From positions 9,914-73,913 of the forward strand of contig JBBRBB010000022.1 of the NCBI GenBank assembly GCA_038206235.1: a stretch of 64,000 nucleotides of DNA. The letters run 5' to 3'. A program made the position numbers and the translations under genes. Each line of letters starts with the position of its first letter. The first letter of the stretch is position 1. The notes beneath the pieces are model-generated. The model did not search any database, had not been told where the DNA came from, and worked only from the letters and a program-made list of their open reading frames with translations. Below are positions 8,699-17,561 of this stretch, piece by piece. Origin of the DNA: JBBRBB01 sp038206235. GTDB lineage: Bacteria > Bacteroidota > Bacteroidia > Chitinophagales > Chitinophagaceae.

Positions 8699-11044
8699 AT
8701 GAAAGCGGGATTTTTTAAGGCAACCTTTTTTTATCTCATTTTTATTTTATTATCGGGAACTATTAAAGCTCAAAGATTCACTAACCATCGTGCATCAACC
8801 GGTGTACAACGAAGGACAGCTTTTCAAAAACAAATTGCCTTATTAGATTCATCACCTTATAAAAATTTACAATGGCGTTTAATTGGTCCTGATACGCGCA
8901 GCGGCCGCTGCACAGATGTTTGCGGCATTGCAGGAAATAAAAATTTTATTATTGCCGCCTTTGCAACAGGAGGAATTTGGAAAACAGAAGATGCAGGCAC
9001 AACCTGGCAATCTTTATTCGATACGCAGGGCACACAATCTGTTGGCAGTATTGCAATTGCTCCTTCTGATACAAATATTATTTATGCGGGCACCGGTGAA
9101 TCAAACATTTTTCGTGCATCTCTGCCGGGCATGGGAATCTACAAGTCAACTGATAAAGGCAAAACATGGAAACAGATTGGTCTTGAAAACACCGGCACTA
9201 TTGCAAGAATTATTGTGTATCCTCAAAACCCTGATGTGGTGTACGTTGCTGCAAGCGGCAATGAATGGAGCTACAATAAAGAGCGTGGTGTATATCTAAC
9301 AATTAATGGCGGTAAAACATGGAAAAAAATTTTGTATGAAAAGGAAAGGAGCGGATGTATTGATTTAATAATGCATCCCACAAATCCCAATATTTTATAC
9401 GCTTCTATGTGGAATCGCATTCGTAAAAGATGGAGCGACCCTGTGCCCCAAGACAGCGACCATATTTATAAAACTACTGATGGTGGCGCACACTGGAAAA
9501 TTATAGAAGGTTTTCCCGATACAAAATATACAGGCAGAGTTGGTTTGGCAATATCAAAAAATAATCCGGATGTTTTATATGCTTTTGTTGACAACCATAA
9601 TAAAAAGCGGGACCCTGAGCCCGGAGAAAAAGACAGCTATGAAAGACTTGCTCAAAAAATTTTAATAGGGGCTGATATATACCGAAGCAATGACGGCGGC
9701 GAAACATGGACAGAGCAGGGACAAATACACGATTTTGTAAAACCATTTTCGGGCACGTATGGATGGGTGTTTGGGCAAATAAGAATTAACCCCATAAATG
9801 ATAGCATTGTTTATGCGCTTGGCGTGCAAATGGTGCACTCTGCAGATGCGGGTAAAACATGGAAAAAATTTGAACCTATTGATACTACCGGCGACTGGAT
9901 TCATGGCGATAATCATGGTATGTGGATTGACCCTGAAGATTCTGCTCACATTATTGTTGGTGATGATGGCGGCGTTTGCACTACTTATGATGGCGGCTAC
10001 CGATGGGATAACTTTTATGATAAAATTCCTACCACGCAATTTTATACCGTTACTTACGACATGCTAACACCCTTCAATGTCTATGGTGCTGTGCAGGATG
10101 AGGGTACTATGTATGGCAGCGTTACAAATACATTCGGGCAAAAACAAGACCTTACCGTAAAAGCATGGGACTATGCTGCAGGCGGGGAAGGCACACAAGT
10201 GCGTGTGCATCCTGATTCACCAAACATTATTTACTCAAGCAGCTATTATGGAAGATTAATGCGCAGCGATATGAATTTGCCTGACAGCGTTCGCAGCACA
10301 CACATAGAACCCCAAAAAGAAAATGATACGAGTGAGCTAAGGGGTGAATGGCTTGCAGCAACCATTATTTCAAAATATAATCACAACACTATCTATCACG
10401 GAATGCAATATGTTTTTAAAAGTGAAAATGGAGGAGAAACATGGAAACGCATCAGCAACGATTTAAGCTATAATGACAAAAAGAAAATGGGCGATTATCC
10501 GTATCTCATCTATCATCATGCCATAACAGGCATTTCAGAATCATCTTTAAAAAAAGGATTGCTTTACACAGGCACCGATGATGGAAGAGTTTGGCTCACG
10601 AAAGATGACGGGCAAAGCTGGAAAGAAATTTCGAAAGGTATAATTTATAATGCTCATGTGTCATCAATTGTATCATCAAAGTTTGAAGAGGCAAGAGTAT
10701 ATCTTACTTTAAGTGACAGAAGGGAAGATAACATCACTCCTTACATTTATCGCAGCGATAATTATGGGGCTGCATGGAAAAGCATTGCAGCTAATTTACC
10801 GCCAAGCCCTGTGAATGTATTGATAGAAGATGAGGATGATGCTAACAAATTATTTTGCGGAACTGATATGGGAATATACATGAGCACTGATGGCGGAAAA
10901 AGCTGGATTGCGCTTAATGCAAATATGCCTGCATCTGTTTCTGTAAATGATATGTTTATTCATCCCCGTGATAAAAAATTAGTAGTTGGCACGTATGGAC
11001 GCGGCGTATATGTGCTGGATGATATGAGTGTGCTGGAAGAATAA
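8699..11044 (+). CDS. Exported sortilin (VPS10)/BNR-type beta-propeller protein
   Basis: This roughly 781-residue protein has a signal peptide ending near GTIKAQ. The rest is built from WD40/YVTN/BNR-like repeats with recurrent Asp-box motifs such as STDKGKTW, TNDGGETW-like variants and STDGGKSW, spread from about residue 80 to the end. This is the large ten-bladed propeller of the sortilin/VPS10 type found in many Bacteroidota secreted proteins annotated as glycosyl hydrolases. No catalytic residues or C-terminal sorting domain are visible, so a glycosidase role should not be assumed. It probably acts in the periplasm or at the cell surface by binding a ligand. Confidence 0.75.
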   Translation: MKAGFFKATFFYLIFILLSGTIKAQRFTNHRASTGVQRRTAFQKQIALLDSSPYKNLQWRLIGPDTRSGRCTDVCGIAGNKNFIIAAFATGGIWKTEDAGTTWQSLFDTQGTQSVGSIAIAPSDTNIIYAGTGESNIFRASLPGMGIYKSTDKGKTWKQIGLENTGTIARIIVYPQNPDVVYVAASGNEWSYNKERGVYLTINGGKTWKKILYEKERSGCIDLIMHPTNPNILYASMWNRIRKRWSDPVPQDSDHIYKTTDGGAHWKIIEGFPDTKYTGRVGLAISKNNPDVLYAFVDNHNKKRDPEPGEKDSYERLAQKILIGADIYRSNDGGETWTEQGQIHDFVKPFSGTYGWVFGQIRINPINDSIVYALGVQMVHSADAGKTWKKFEPIDTTGDWIHGDNHGMWIDPEDSAHIIVGDDGGVCTTYDGGYRWDNFYDKIPTTQFYTVTYDMLTPFNVYGAVQDEGTMYGSVTNTFGQKQDLTVKAWDYAAGGEGTQVRVHPDSPNIIYSSSYYGRLMRSDMNLPDSVRSTHIEPQKENDTSELRGEWLAATIISKYNHNTIYHGMQYVFKSENGGETWKRISNDLSYNDKKKMGDYPYLIYHHAITGISESSLKKGLLYTGTDDGRVWLTKDDGQSWKEISKGIIYNAHVSSIVSSKFEEARVYLTLSDRREDNITPYIYRSDNYGAAWKSIAANLPPSPVNVLIEDEDDANKLFCGTDMGIYMSTDGGKSWIALNANMPASVSVNDMFIHPRDKKLVVGTYGRGVYVLDDMSVLEE

Positions 11045-11055
11045 AACAGAAAAGA

Positions 11056-11097
11056 AAAAAGTGTTTGGAACTTACGGGCTCAGAACACTTTCTTTTT
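11056..11097 (+). terminator. Rho-independent terminator of the propeller gene
   Basis: AAGTGTT (near 11059-11065) pairs with AACACTT (11084-11090), followed by a T-rich run. It begins 12 bases after the stop codon. Confidence 0.6.
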
Positions 11098-11349
11098 AGA
11101 TTAATCTGAAACAGAAAGTAAGGTACGAGTACTTTTTTAAATTAGAACAATTTTTTTTAGGGAGACTTGTTTCATTTTGTTCTAACCTGCAAAGTTCCTC
11201 CAGAGAATATGTACAGAAGAAGAAGCCAAGTTGTATCAGCTTGGATATGGAGAAATAAAATGTTGGGGGGAATGAATATTTTTATTTAAGGTTATTTTAA
11301 AAATCTAAAAAATAGAATACCTTGTTCTCCCTAAAAAAATAATTTCGTT
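11098..11349. other. Gene-free AT-rich spacer
   Basis: Together with the terminator this makes a 305-base gap between genes. I see no open frame with coding character and no RNA fold I can name. A T-rich tract precedes the ATG at 11350; it could hold that gene's promoter. Confidence 0.4.
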
Positions 11350-11655
11350 ATGCGTACTTTATTAAGCGTTACTTTAGAAGTAAAAGCATCAAACAAAGCT
11401 ATCATGGATGGCTCCTTGCCAAAAATTATGCAATCAACTATGGAAAGAATTAAACCCGAGGCGAGCTATTTCACTACCCTTGATGGTTGCAGAGCATGCC
11501 TTATTGTTTTTGACCTTAAAGACCCGTCTGAAATTCCGGGTATTGCTGAGCCATTCTTTATGGGCTTAAATGCTAAAGTAAATTTCAGCCCTGTAATGAA
11601 TGCTGAAGATTTGCAAAAAGGTCTGCAGGCGTGGCAGAATTCGCAGCAGAAATAA
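11350..11655 (+). CDS. Small DUF3303-like protein
   Basis: This 101-residue, intact, soluble protein has no signal peptide. It looks like a small dimeric alpha/beta-barrel (ferredoxin-like) protein: an N-terminal strand (MRTLLSVTLE), a charged helix, a central YFTTLDGCRACLIVFDL strand pair, and a C-terminal helix with MNAEDLQKGL. This pattern fits DUF3303-type proteins. No catalytic residues are evident. It is monocistronic and convergent with polA, whose end lies 41 bases away. Confidence 0.5.
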   Translation: MRTLLSVTLEVKASNKAIMDGSLPKIMQSTMERIKPEASYFTTLDGCRACLIVFDLKDPSEIPGIAEPFFMGLNAKVNFSPVMNAEDLQKGLQAWQNSQQK

Positions 11656-11696
11656 TGGAACTTTAATTACTTGTATAAACTTTTGCCTTACAGCTA

Positions 11697-14534
11697 TTAA
11701 TGCGCCTCTAACCAATTAATACCGCTGCCTGCTTCTGCAACAACAGGAACATCATTCGGTAATTCCATTGCTGTTTGCATGCCTTCAAGAATTAAAGGTT
11801 TTATCATTTCAAGCTCATCTTTATACACATCAAATACCAATTCATCATGCACCTGCAATACCATTTTTGATTTGATGTTTTGCGAGAGCATGTTTTCATG
11901 AATTTTTATCATTGCCAGCTTTATGAGGTCTGCAGCCGTTCCCTGTATGGGGGAGTTAATGGCATTTCGTTCTGCAAAACTACGAACAGTGAAGTTGGCG
12001 GAGTTAATATCTTTCAGCCAGCGTTTTCTTCCTTTCAGTGTCATAACATATCCATGCTCTCTTGCAAAATTTATTTGCTCGTCCATGTACTTTGTTATGC
12101 CTGAAAATTCTTTTTTATAATTATCAATAATTTCTTTTGCTTCTGCTCTGCTGATGCCGAGATTTTCTGAAAGTCCAAAAGCTCCCTGTCCATATATGAT
12201 TCCAAAATTTACGCTCTTTGCTTTGTAGCGCATTTCCCTTGTTACTTCATTTTCTGCAATGCTGTAAACCTTTGCAGCAGTAGCGGTATGAATGTCTTTA
12301 TTCTTGCGGAATGCCTCACACATATTTGTATCTCCGCTAATGGCTGCAACAATTCGTAATTCGATTTGAGAATAATCTGCGCTTACTAAAACATGCTCAT
12401 TGTCCCGTGGAATAAATGCCTTTCTTATTTCTTTGCCCCTGTCTGTTCTTATAGGAATATTTTGCAGGTTGGGATTGTTGCTGCTCAATCTGCCTGTTAC
12501 GGCAACTGCCTGGGAGTAACAGGTATGCACTCTTCCTGTTTTTGAATTTATCATAAGCGGCAAAGCATCTACATAAGTTGATTTTAGTTTGCTAAGTTCA
12601 CGATAGATTAAAATATCTTTTGCCACTTGATGATTGTTAGCAAGTTTGGCCAATACCTCTTCGCCTGTTGCATATTGACCCGTTTTTGTTTTTCTTGCTT
12701 TGGGGTCAAGCTTTAAATGCTCGAAGAGAATTTCCCCCAATTGTTTTGGTGAGCCGAGATTAAATTTTAAACCGCAGCAATCAAACACTCTTTGTTCTGC
12801 TGCTCTTGCATCTTGGTCAAGCACAACAGAATATTCTTTGAGAAAATCAACATCTATTTTCACACCCTCAAATTCCATCTCCATCAACACTCTCGTCAGA
12901 GGGTTTTCCACTTCCTTAAAAACATTTTCCACTTCTTTTTGCTTCAGCAGCGGAACAAATTTTTGTTTAAGCTGAAATGTAATATCGGCATCTTCAACGG
13001 CATATTCTTTTATCTTTTCCAATTCTACATTTTTCATGTTGCCCTGATTCTTTCCTTTCTTTCCAATCAATTCTTCAATATGTATCGGTTCATAATTTAA
13101 GAATTGAGCGCTCAGCAAATCCATACCTCTTCTGCCTTCCGGTTCAATTAAATAATGAGCAAGCATGGTATCGAATAAATTTCCTTTTAGTTCAACACCA
13201 TTCCATTTCATTACAATAAGGTCGTACTTAATATTTTGACCTACCCATGTTTTGGTTGAATCATTAAATAGCTGACTTAGCTGATTAAGAATTTGTTTAG
13301 TTCTATCAGCATTTATACATGGAATATAATATCCTTCACCTGCCTTATAAGAGAAACTAATGCCTACAAGTTCTGCCTGGTTGGGGTCAGTGCCTGTGGT
13401 TTCTGTATCGAATGAAATTTCCTGTTGTGGCAATAATTCATTCAGCATTTGCTGAAGCTTTTCATCCGTATCAACTAAAATATAATTGTGTGATGTGTTA
13501 TGAATATTTTTATCAGCCTGAAAGCCGGCATTTTCATCAGTTGAAGGTTGTAAAGGTTCGGCATTTATATCGGCAGTTACCTTTATTGTTTTGCCTTTAA
13601 CTGCATTTCCAAACAAATCTGTTTGTACGGCTTGGGCAACTGTAGCAAACACGTTGAACTCTTCTCCCAAAATTCTTTTTCCAAGTGTTTTGAATTCAAG
13701 CTCTGCAAATACTTCAATCAATTCAGACTTGTTCCATTCCTTTAAGCGAAAATCTTCTTCATTAAATTTAACGGGAGTCGTTGTAATAATTGTTGCCAGC
13801 TTTTTACTCAGAATAGCATCTTCCTTTCCACTTCTTATCTTTTCACCTAAAGAACCTTTTATATTATCGGCATTTGCAATGATATTTTCAAGAGAGCCAT
13901 ATTCTTTCAAAAGTTTACAAGCTGTTTTTTCACCAATGCCTTTTATGCCGGGAATATTATCAACAGCATCGCCCATTAATCCGAGCATATCAATCACCTG
14001 CGATACATTTTTGATGTCCCATTTATCACAGATTTTTTTTGCATCGAGAATTTCAGAATCGCCGCCCTGGTAACCGGGCTTGTAAATGTAAACGCAATCG
14101 TGAATAAGCAACTGCCCGTAATCTTTATCGGGTGTAACCATGTACACTTCAAATTTTTGGTCTGCGGCCTGCCATGCCAGTGTGCCGATAACATCATCCG
14201 CTTCATAGCCATCAATTTCAACAACCGGAATATTAAAGCTTTTGATTATTTTTTTTATGTCTGGTAAAGAAGAAAGAAGGTCTTCAGGAGTTTCTTGCCT
14301 GTTGGCTTTGTAATCTGTAAAATCTGTATGCCTTTCAGTGGGCGCAAATGTATCGAAGCACACTGCAAGATGTGTTGGCTTTTCCTTGTTTATCAGGTCA
14401 AACAAAGTATTGGTAAAACCAAACTGGGCATTGGTATTACGCCCTTTCGATGTAATACGCGGATTACGAATCAGAGCATAATAAGCCCTGTAAATAAGAG
14501 CGAGGGCATCCAGCAAAAAAAGTTTCTTACTCAT
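11697..14534 (-). CDS. polA: DNA polymerase I
   Basis: This 945-residue protein is a complete family A DNA polymerase for repair and Okazaki-fragment processing. Residues 1-290 form the 5'-3' exonuclease, with DALALIYRAYYA and the EADDVIGTLA metal-binding motif. A 3'-5' exonuclease domain follows near 350-530; it keeps ISFDTETTGTDP and GQNIKYD, so proofreading is probably active. The polymerase domain has motif A (SADYSQIELR), motif B (KSVNFGIIYG) and motif C (QVHDELVFD). No truncation is seen. The gene is single and ends before the terminator-separated neighbours. Confidence 0.97.
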   Translation of the reverse strand: MSKKLFLLDALALIYRAYYALIRNPRITSKGRNTNAQFGFTNTLFDLINKEKPTHLAVCFDTFAPTERHTDFTDYKANRQETPEDLLSSLPDIKKIIKSFNIPVVEIDGYEADDVIGTLAWQAADQKFEVYMVTPDKDYGQLLIHDCVYIYKPGYQGGDSEILDAKKICDKWDIKNVSQVIDMLGLMGDAVDNIPGIKGIGEKTACKLLKEYGSLENIIANADNIKGSLGEKIRSGKEDAILSKKLATIITTTPVKFNEEDFRLKEWNKSELIEVFAELEFKTLGKRILGEEFNVFATVAQAVQTDLFGNAVKGKTIKVTADINAEPLQPSTDENAGFQADKNIHNTSHNYILVDTDEKLQQMLNELLPQQEISFDTETTGTDPNQAELVGISFSYKAGEGYYIPCINADRTKQILNQLSQLFNDSTKTWVGQNIKYDLIVMKWNGVELKGNLFDTMLAHYLIEPEGRRGMDLLSAQFLNYEPIHIEELIGKKGKNQGNMKNVELEKIKEYAVEDADITFQLKQKFVPLLKQKEVENVFKEVENPLTRVLMEMEFEGVKIDVDFLKEYSVVLDQDARAAEQRVFDCCGLKFNLGSPKQLGEILFEHLKLDPKARKTKTGQYATGEEVLAKLANNHQVAKDILIYRELSKLKSTYVDALPLMINSKTGRVHTCYSQAVAVTGRLSSNNPNLQNIPIRTDRGKEIRKAFIPRDNEHVLVSADYSQIELRIVAAISGDTNMCEAFRKNKDIHTATAAKVYSIAENEVTREMRYKAKSVNFGIIYGQGAFGLSENLGISRAEAKEIIDNYKKEFSGITKYMDEQINFAREHGYVMTLKGRKRWLKDINSANFTVRSFAERNAINSPIQGTAADLIKLAMIKIHENMLSQNIKSKMVLQVHDELVFDVYKDELEMIKPLILEGMQTAMELPNDVPVVAEAGSGINWLEAH

Positions 14535-14608
14535 ATCGCACTAAGATAATAAAGGAAGATTTAATGGTTTCAATATTTATCAATAACGGCAATAAAAAGG
14601 ATATAAAT

Positions 14609-14650
14609 AAAAATGCTTTCACAAAATAAAAAGTGAAAGCATTTAAAAAA
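14609..14650 (-). terminator. Strong terminator hairpin
   Basis: AAATGCTTTCAC (14611-14622) and GTGAAAGCATTT (14633-14644) form a perfect 12-bp stem with a 10-base loop. T or A runs lie on both sides. It ends the minus-strand DUF3052-like gene at 14673. Confidence 0.8.
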
Positions 14651-14672
14651 AATATCTGAATTATCAAAACTA

Positions 14673-15119
14673 TTATTCCATTTCAGCAAGAGCCGCAGAT
14701 TTTTTTCCTGACCTTAAAATCGGAGGCACAGACGCTGTTTTTTTAAAAAGCATTGCAGTCCATACATGGTCAAGTGTTATCTGGTTTATGGATTCAAAAT
14801 CATTATCGCTTAAAACCTGCCAACTGCACTCCCTGTTAAGGTCACTTACAATTTTACTGGCGGTTTTAGGAAACGCTATCCACAATTTACTTTCAGGCCT
14901 AAGCGCAGGAAAAACCTCACTAAGAATATTGCATAGCTGGTTATGATTAACCGCAAATACCATGGCAAAATCAATTCTTCTTGCTTTTAATAATGGAGTA
15001 ACGCTTTTAGAATAAGAAAGCTTTGCAAATTGCTTTTCTATGGAAGATGGAAGCCCCTGAATAAGCAGGTTTTTCTCATCTTTTAATTCTAACTTTTCAA
15101 ACAAATTTTGTGGAGACAT
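14673..15119 (-). CDS. DUF3052-like protein
   Basis: This product is about 148 residues, soluble and without a signal peptide. The pattern LEDKNLLIQGLP... followed by a central FAMVFAVN strand, LRPESKLWIAFPKTAS and a terminal LDHVWTAMLFKK resembles DUF3052 proteins, a small conserved family of unknown function. The frame extends upstream to a TTG at 15155, but a TAnnTTTG box covers that codon. The ATG at 15119 is therefore the better start. The gene is single, with its own promoter and terminator. The family assignment is by eye. Confidence 0.6.
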   Translation of the reverse strand: MSPQNLFEKLELKDEKNLLIQGLPSSIEKQFAKLSYSKSVTPLLKARRIDFAMVFAVNHNQLCNILSEVFPALRPESKLWIAFPKTASKIVSDLNRECSWQVLSDNDFESINQITLDHVWTAMLFKKTASVPPILRSGKKSAALAEME

Positions 15120-15152
15120 TCCTTTATAATTGAGGTTAGAAATAATGGAATG

Positions 15153-15160
15153 CAAAAGTA
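15153..15160 (-). promoter_or_regulatory. -7 promoter box of the DUF3052-like gene
   Basis: On the minus strand this reads TACTTTTG, an exact TAnnTTTG match, 33 bases upstream of the ATG at 15119. It overlaps the alternative TTG start at 15155, which argues against that start. Confidence 0.5.
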
Positions 15161-15230
15161 AGGGATTGACGGCATATAAAAAAGAAACGATTCTTTTTTA
15201 TACGTTCTTGTTTTTTATAAAACTAAAAAA

Positions 15231-16043
15231 TTATTGGGGGGTTATTGGCTTGTAATAAGTTAAGGCTTCAGGCATTAATTCTTTTAATTTTTGAATGCGG
15301 TCTGCATCAGCCGGATGGTCGCTTAAGAAAACCGGCGGCTTAGAACCTCCAAGATTTGCCATCCTTGTCCAGAAAGGAATAGCCTCTTCCGGATTATAAC
15401 CAGCCATTGCTGCGAAGATTAACCCATAATGATCTGCTTCCGTTTCCTGTAATCTTGAATTGGGTAAAATATATCCCACAGTTGCAGCCGGCCCATATAC
15501 ACTATTAAAAGTATTTACAGCCTTCGGGTTGCTTCCTAAGGCAACATTTCCCGCAACCTGTATGCCTTGTGCTAATAACCCCTGACTCATTCTTTCTCGA
15601 CCATGACCTGCTACAGCATGTGTTATTTCATGTCCTAAAACAATGGCCAATGCAGCTTCATTTTGTGTTACGGGTAAAAGTCCTGTATAAACAACCACTT
15701 TTCCACCAGGCATACACCATGCATTTATTTCTTTGCTATCCACCAGATTAAACTCCCATTTATATCCGGATACCTGACCCGCAATTCCTTTATCAGTATA
15801 ATATTGAGTAATAGCCGCAGCAATTCTTGAGCTCACACGCCTTACCATTTCCGCATCTTTACTTGTTGAACTGTTTACTACCTGGCTTTGCGCAAGGAAT
15901 TGTCGGTATTGCGTTTTTGCCATTTTTTGAACTTCTTGTTCTGAAACTAAATTTAATTGTTGCCTGCCAGTGATGGCATTACGGGTACATGCAATTGCAG
16001 TAATAATGCAGACCGATAAAATTGCCAGGAATTTGCCCTTCAT
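15231..16043 (-). CDS. M48 family metallopeptidase lipoprotein
   Basis: This 270-residue zinc metallopeptidase resembles the LoiP/BepA group of the M48 family, involved in outer-membrane protein quality control. A lipoprotein signal ends at Cys19 (IITAIAC). The zinc site HEITH is at 138-142, within GHEITHAVAGHGRE, and the third ligand glutamate is in QETEADHYGL. A SDHPADADRI segment near the C-terminus is typical of the family. No TPR domain follows, unlike BepA. The gene is monocistronic. A long non-coding gap separates it from the response regulator. Confidence 0.92.
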   Translation of the reverse strand: MKGKFLAILSVCIITAIACTRNAITGRQQLNLVSEQEVQKMAKTQYRQFLAQSQVVNSSTSKDAEMVRRVSSRIAAAITQYYTDKGIAGQVSGYKWEFNLVDSKEINAWCMPGGKVVVYTGLLPVTQNEAALAIVLGHEITHAVAGHGRERMSQGLLAQGIQVAGNVALGSNPKAVNTFNSVYGPAATVGYILPNSRLQETEADHYGLIFAAMAGYNPEEAIPFWTRMANLGGSKPPVFLSDHPADADRIQKLKELMPEALTYYKPITPQ

Positions 16044-16149
16044 AACAGAATGATTTTATGATTGAGAGGCAATATTTGTACCAATTACAAAATGAAAGTT
16101 ACCAAGCATATCTGCGCTTAAAAAATTATATCGTCTTCTCTTTCCACAT

Positions 16150-16293
16150 TCATATTGTGGCTTGCGGTAAAATAAAATATTTTTCACCTTGATAAATTAT
16201 TTCTGTTGCACCGCTTAAAAAAAATTCGCAAGTCTCACCCACTGGTTTCAGAGAAATATATTTTATCTTCTTTTTTTTCCGCAAGTTCATCAT
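16150..16293 (-). CDS. Possible 47-residue ORF inside a 480-base gap
   Basis: The interval 16044-16522 holds no long gene. On the minus strand an ATG-started frame of 47 codons runs from 16293 to a TGA at 16150. Its basic N-terminus is followed by a strand-rich segment (CEFFLSGATEIIYQGEKYF). The preceding bases in another frame also read as hydrophilic protein-like sequence, so this may be the tail of a decayed gene rather than a small gene. The tail loosely resembles the C-terminal strands of GroES or PhzF proteins; neither match is convincing. I see nothing else in the gap. Confidence 0.25.
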   Translation of the reverse strand: MMNLRKKKKIKYISLKPVGETCEFFLSGATEIIYQGEKYFILPQATI

Positions 16294-16522
16294 CTATAAG
16301 TATTGCTATGACATAGCCAGGCCAAATCTCTTACCTGCCTTGCTGTACTTTCAGGTGGTCAACAGCATATTGTTTTTAAGGGTACAAAAATATAAACATC
16401 CGTTAAACCGTTCTTATGTTGTACAATCTGTGTAAGCAAGCGTTATTACCTTTAATAAAAATCGTATCGTATTTTAGTTAAAGAAATGATTACTTTTATT
16501 TTTCAAAACAAAAATTTTTATT

Positions 16523-17218
16523 ATGGAAGGAAGTAAATACAAAGTTCTCTTATGTGAAGATGACCAGAACCTTGGGATGGTTTTAAAGAACTATCTTGAA
16601 CTGAATGATTATGATGTTACACTTGAACGTGACGGGCGTCTCGGACTTGCAGCTTTTCAGCGGGAAAAGTACAGTATATGCCTGCTCGATGTAATGATGC
16701 CGAATATGGACGGGTTTACACTTGCAGAAGAAATTCGGGATATTGACCCCGATATTCCATTATTTTTTCTCAGCGCCAAAACAATGAAGGAAGATATAAT
16801 ACAGGGTTATAAGCTGGGCGCCGATGATTATATTACCAAGCCATTCGACAGTGAAGTATTGCTGATGAAAATAAAAGCGATACTTAAACGCAATGAAGAA
16901 CTGAATAGGGAAAGTGAGAATATGCAATTCGATATGGGTAAATATCACTTTAATCCCAGGCTTCGCGAATTAAGCCATGATGATAAAAAACAAACGCTTT
17001 CGCCCAAAGAGAGTGAGTTACTGAAAATGCTTGCCGAGCATAAGAATGATTTGCTTACCCGTGAAAGAGCTTTGAAAAAAATATGGGGCAGCGATACTTA
17101 TTTTAATGGCCGAAGCATGGATGTTTATATTGCCAAGCTTCGCAAATATTTAAGAGAGGATGAGAATATCGAGATTGTAAATATTCATGGTAATGGATTC
17201 AGATTGGTGGCGCCATAA
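16523..17218 (+). CDS. OmpR/PhoB-family response regulator
   Basis: This 231-residue transcription factor has an N-terminal receiver domain and a C-terminal winged-helix DNA-binding domain. Key receiver residues are present: the acidic pair in CEDD (residues 12-14), phospho-acceptor Asp56 in LLDVMMPNMDG, Ser84 and Lys106 in ITKPFD. The DNA-binding part (about 130-231) ends with the usual GNGFRL hairpin. It resembles RprY-type regulators of Bacteroidota. No histidine kinase lies next to it, so it is an orphan in this window and its signal is unknown. Confidence 0.92.
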   Translation: MEGSKYKVLLCEDDQNLGMVLKNYLELNDYDVTLERDGRLGLAAFQREKYSICLLDVMMPNMDGFTLAEEIRDIDPDIPLFFLSAKTMKEDIIQGYKLGADDYITKPFDSEVLLMKIKAILKRNEELNRESENMQFDMGKYHFNPRLRELSHDDKKQTLSPKESELLKMLAEHKNDLLTRERALKKIWGSDTYFNGRSMDVYIAKLRKYLREDENIEIVNIHGNGFRLVAP

Positions 17219-17242
17219 GATTATCTTATTAATCGCAGTGAA

Positions 17243-17283
17243 CAAAAAAGGCCGCTCTTTAATTGGAATGGTCTTTTTTTTTG
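17243..17283 (+). terminator. Terminator of the response regulator
   Basis: AAAAAAGGCC (near 17243-17252) can pair with GGTCTTTTTT (near 17270-17279) with one G-U pair, followed by a run of T. It lies 25 bases after the stop codon. Confidence 0.6.
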
Positions 17284-17295
17284 AAACACGCTTAC

Positions 17296-17537
17296 TTATG
17301 TTGCCTGCGGCGTTTTCCCGTCATCTTCTTTTCCTTTATTATTAAAGCTGATTTTTATTGATTGTTCTTTCAAATGCAAAAATTGTTTCTTTCCTCGTGC
17401 TGCATAAAATTTTCAAAGTCAGTGTTGGCAGCAAACTCACAAATGAATTTCGCAGGGTTTTCAATACCCCTATAATCAGAAATAAATAAATTTAATCGGT
17501 CCGCTTTTGCTGCATAGTGCTTTCCTGCAGCAGAATT
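17296..17537 (-). pseudogene. Decayed tail of an unrecognised gene
   Basis: Downstream of the glycine C-acetyltransferase stop, the minus strand has 55 open codons from 17537 to a TGA at 17370-17372. They read as soluble protein (for example ISDYRGIENPAKF and FICEFAANTDFENF). One frame over, the sense continues to a TAA at 17296-17298 (KEQSIKISFNNKGKEDDG). A single-base frameshift near 17375 joins the two. No start codon or family is recognised. It is most likely the remains of a gene that once followed kbl. Confidence 0.4.
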
Positions 17538-17561
17538 TTAAGAGCAACTAAATTATCCTTA

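Noticed and set aside
8699..11044. Glycosyl hydrolase
   Set aside because: Only BNR/Asp-box propeller repeats are seen; no glycosidase active-site residues can be identified.
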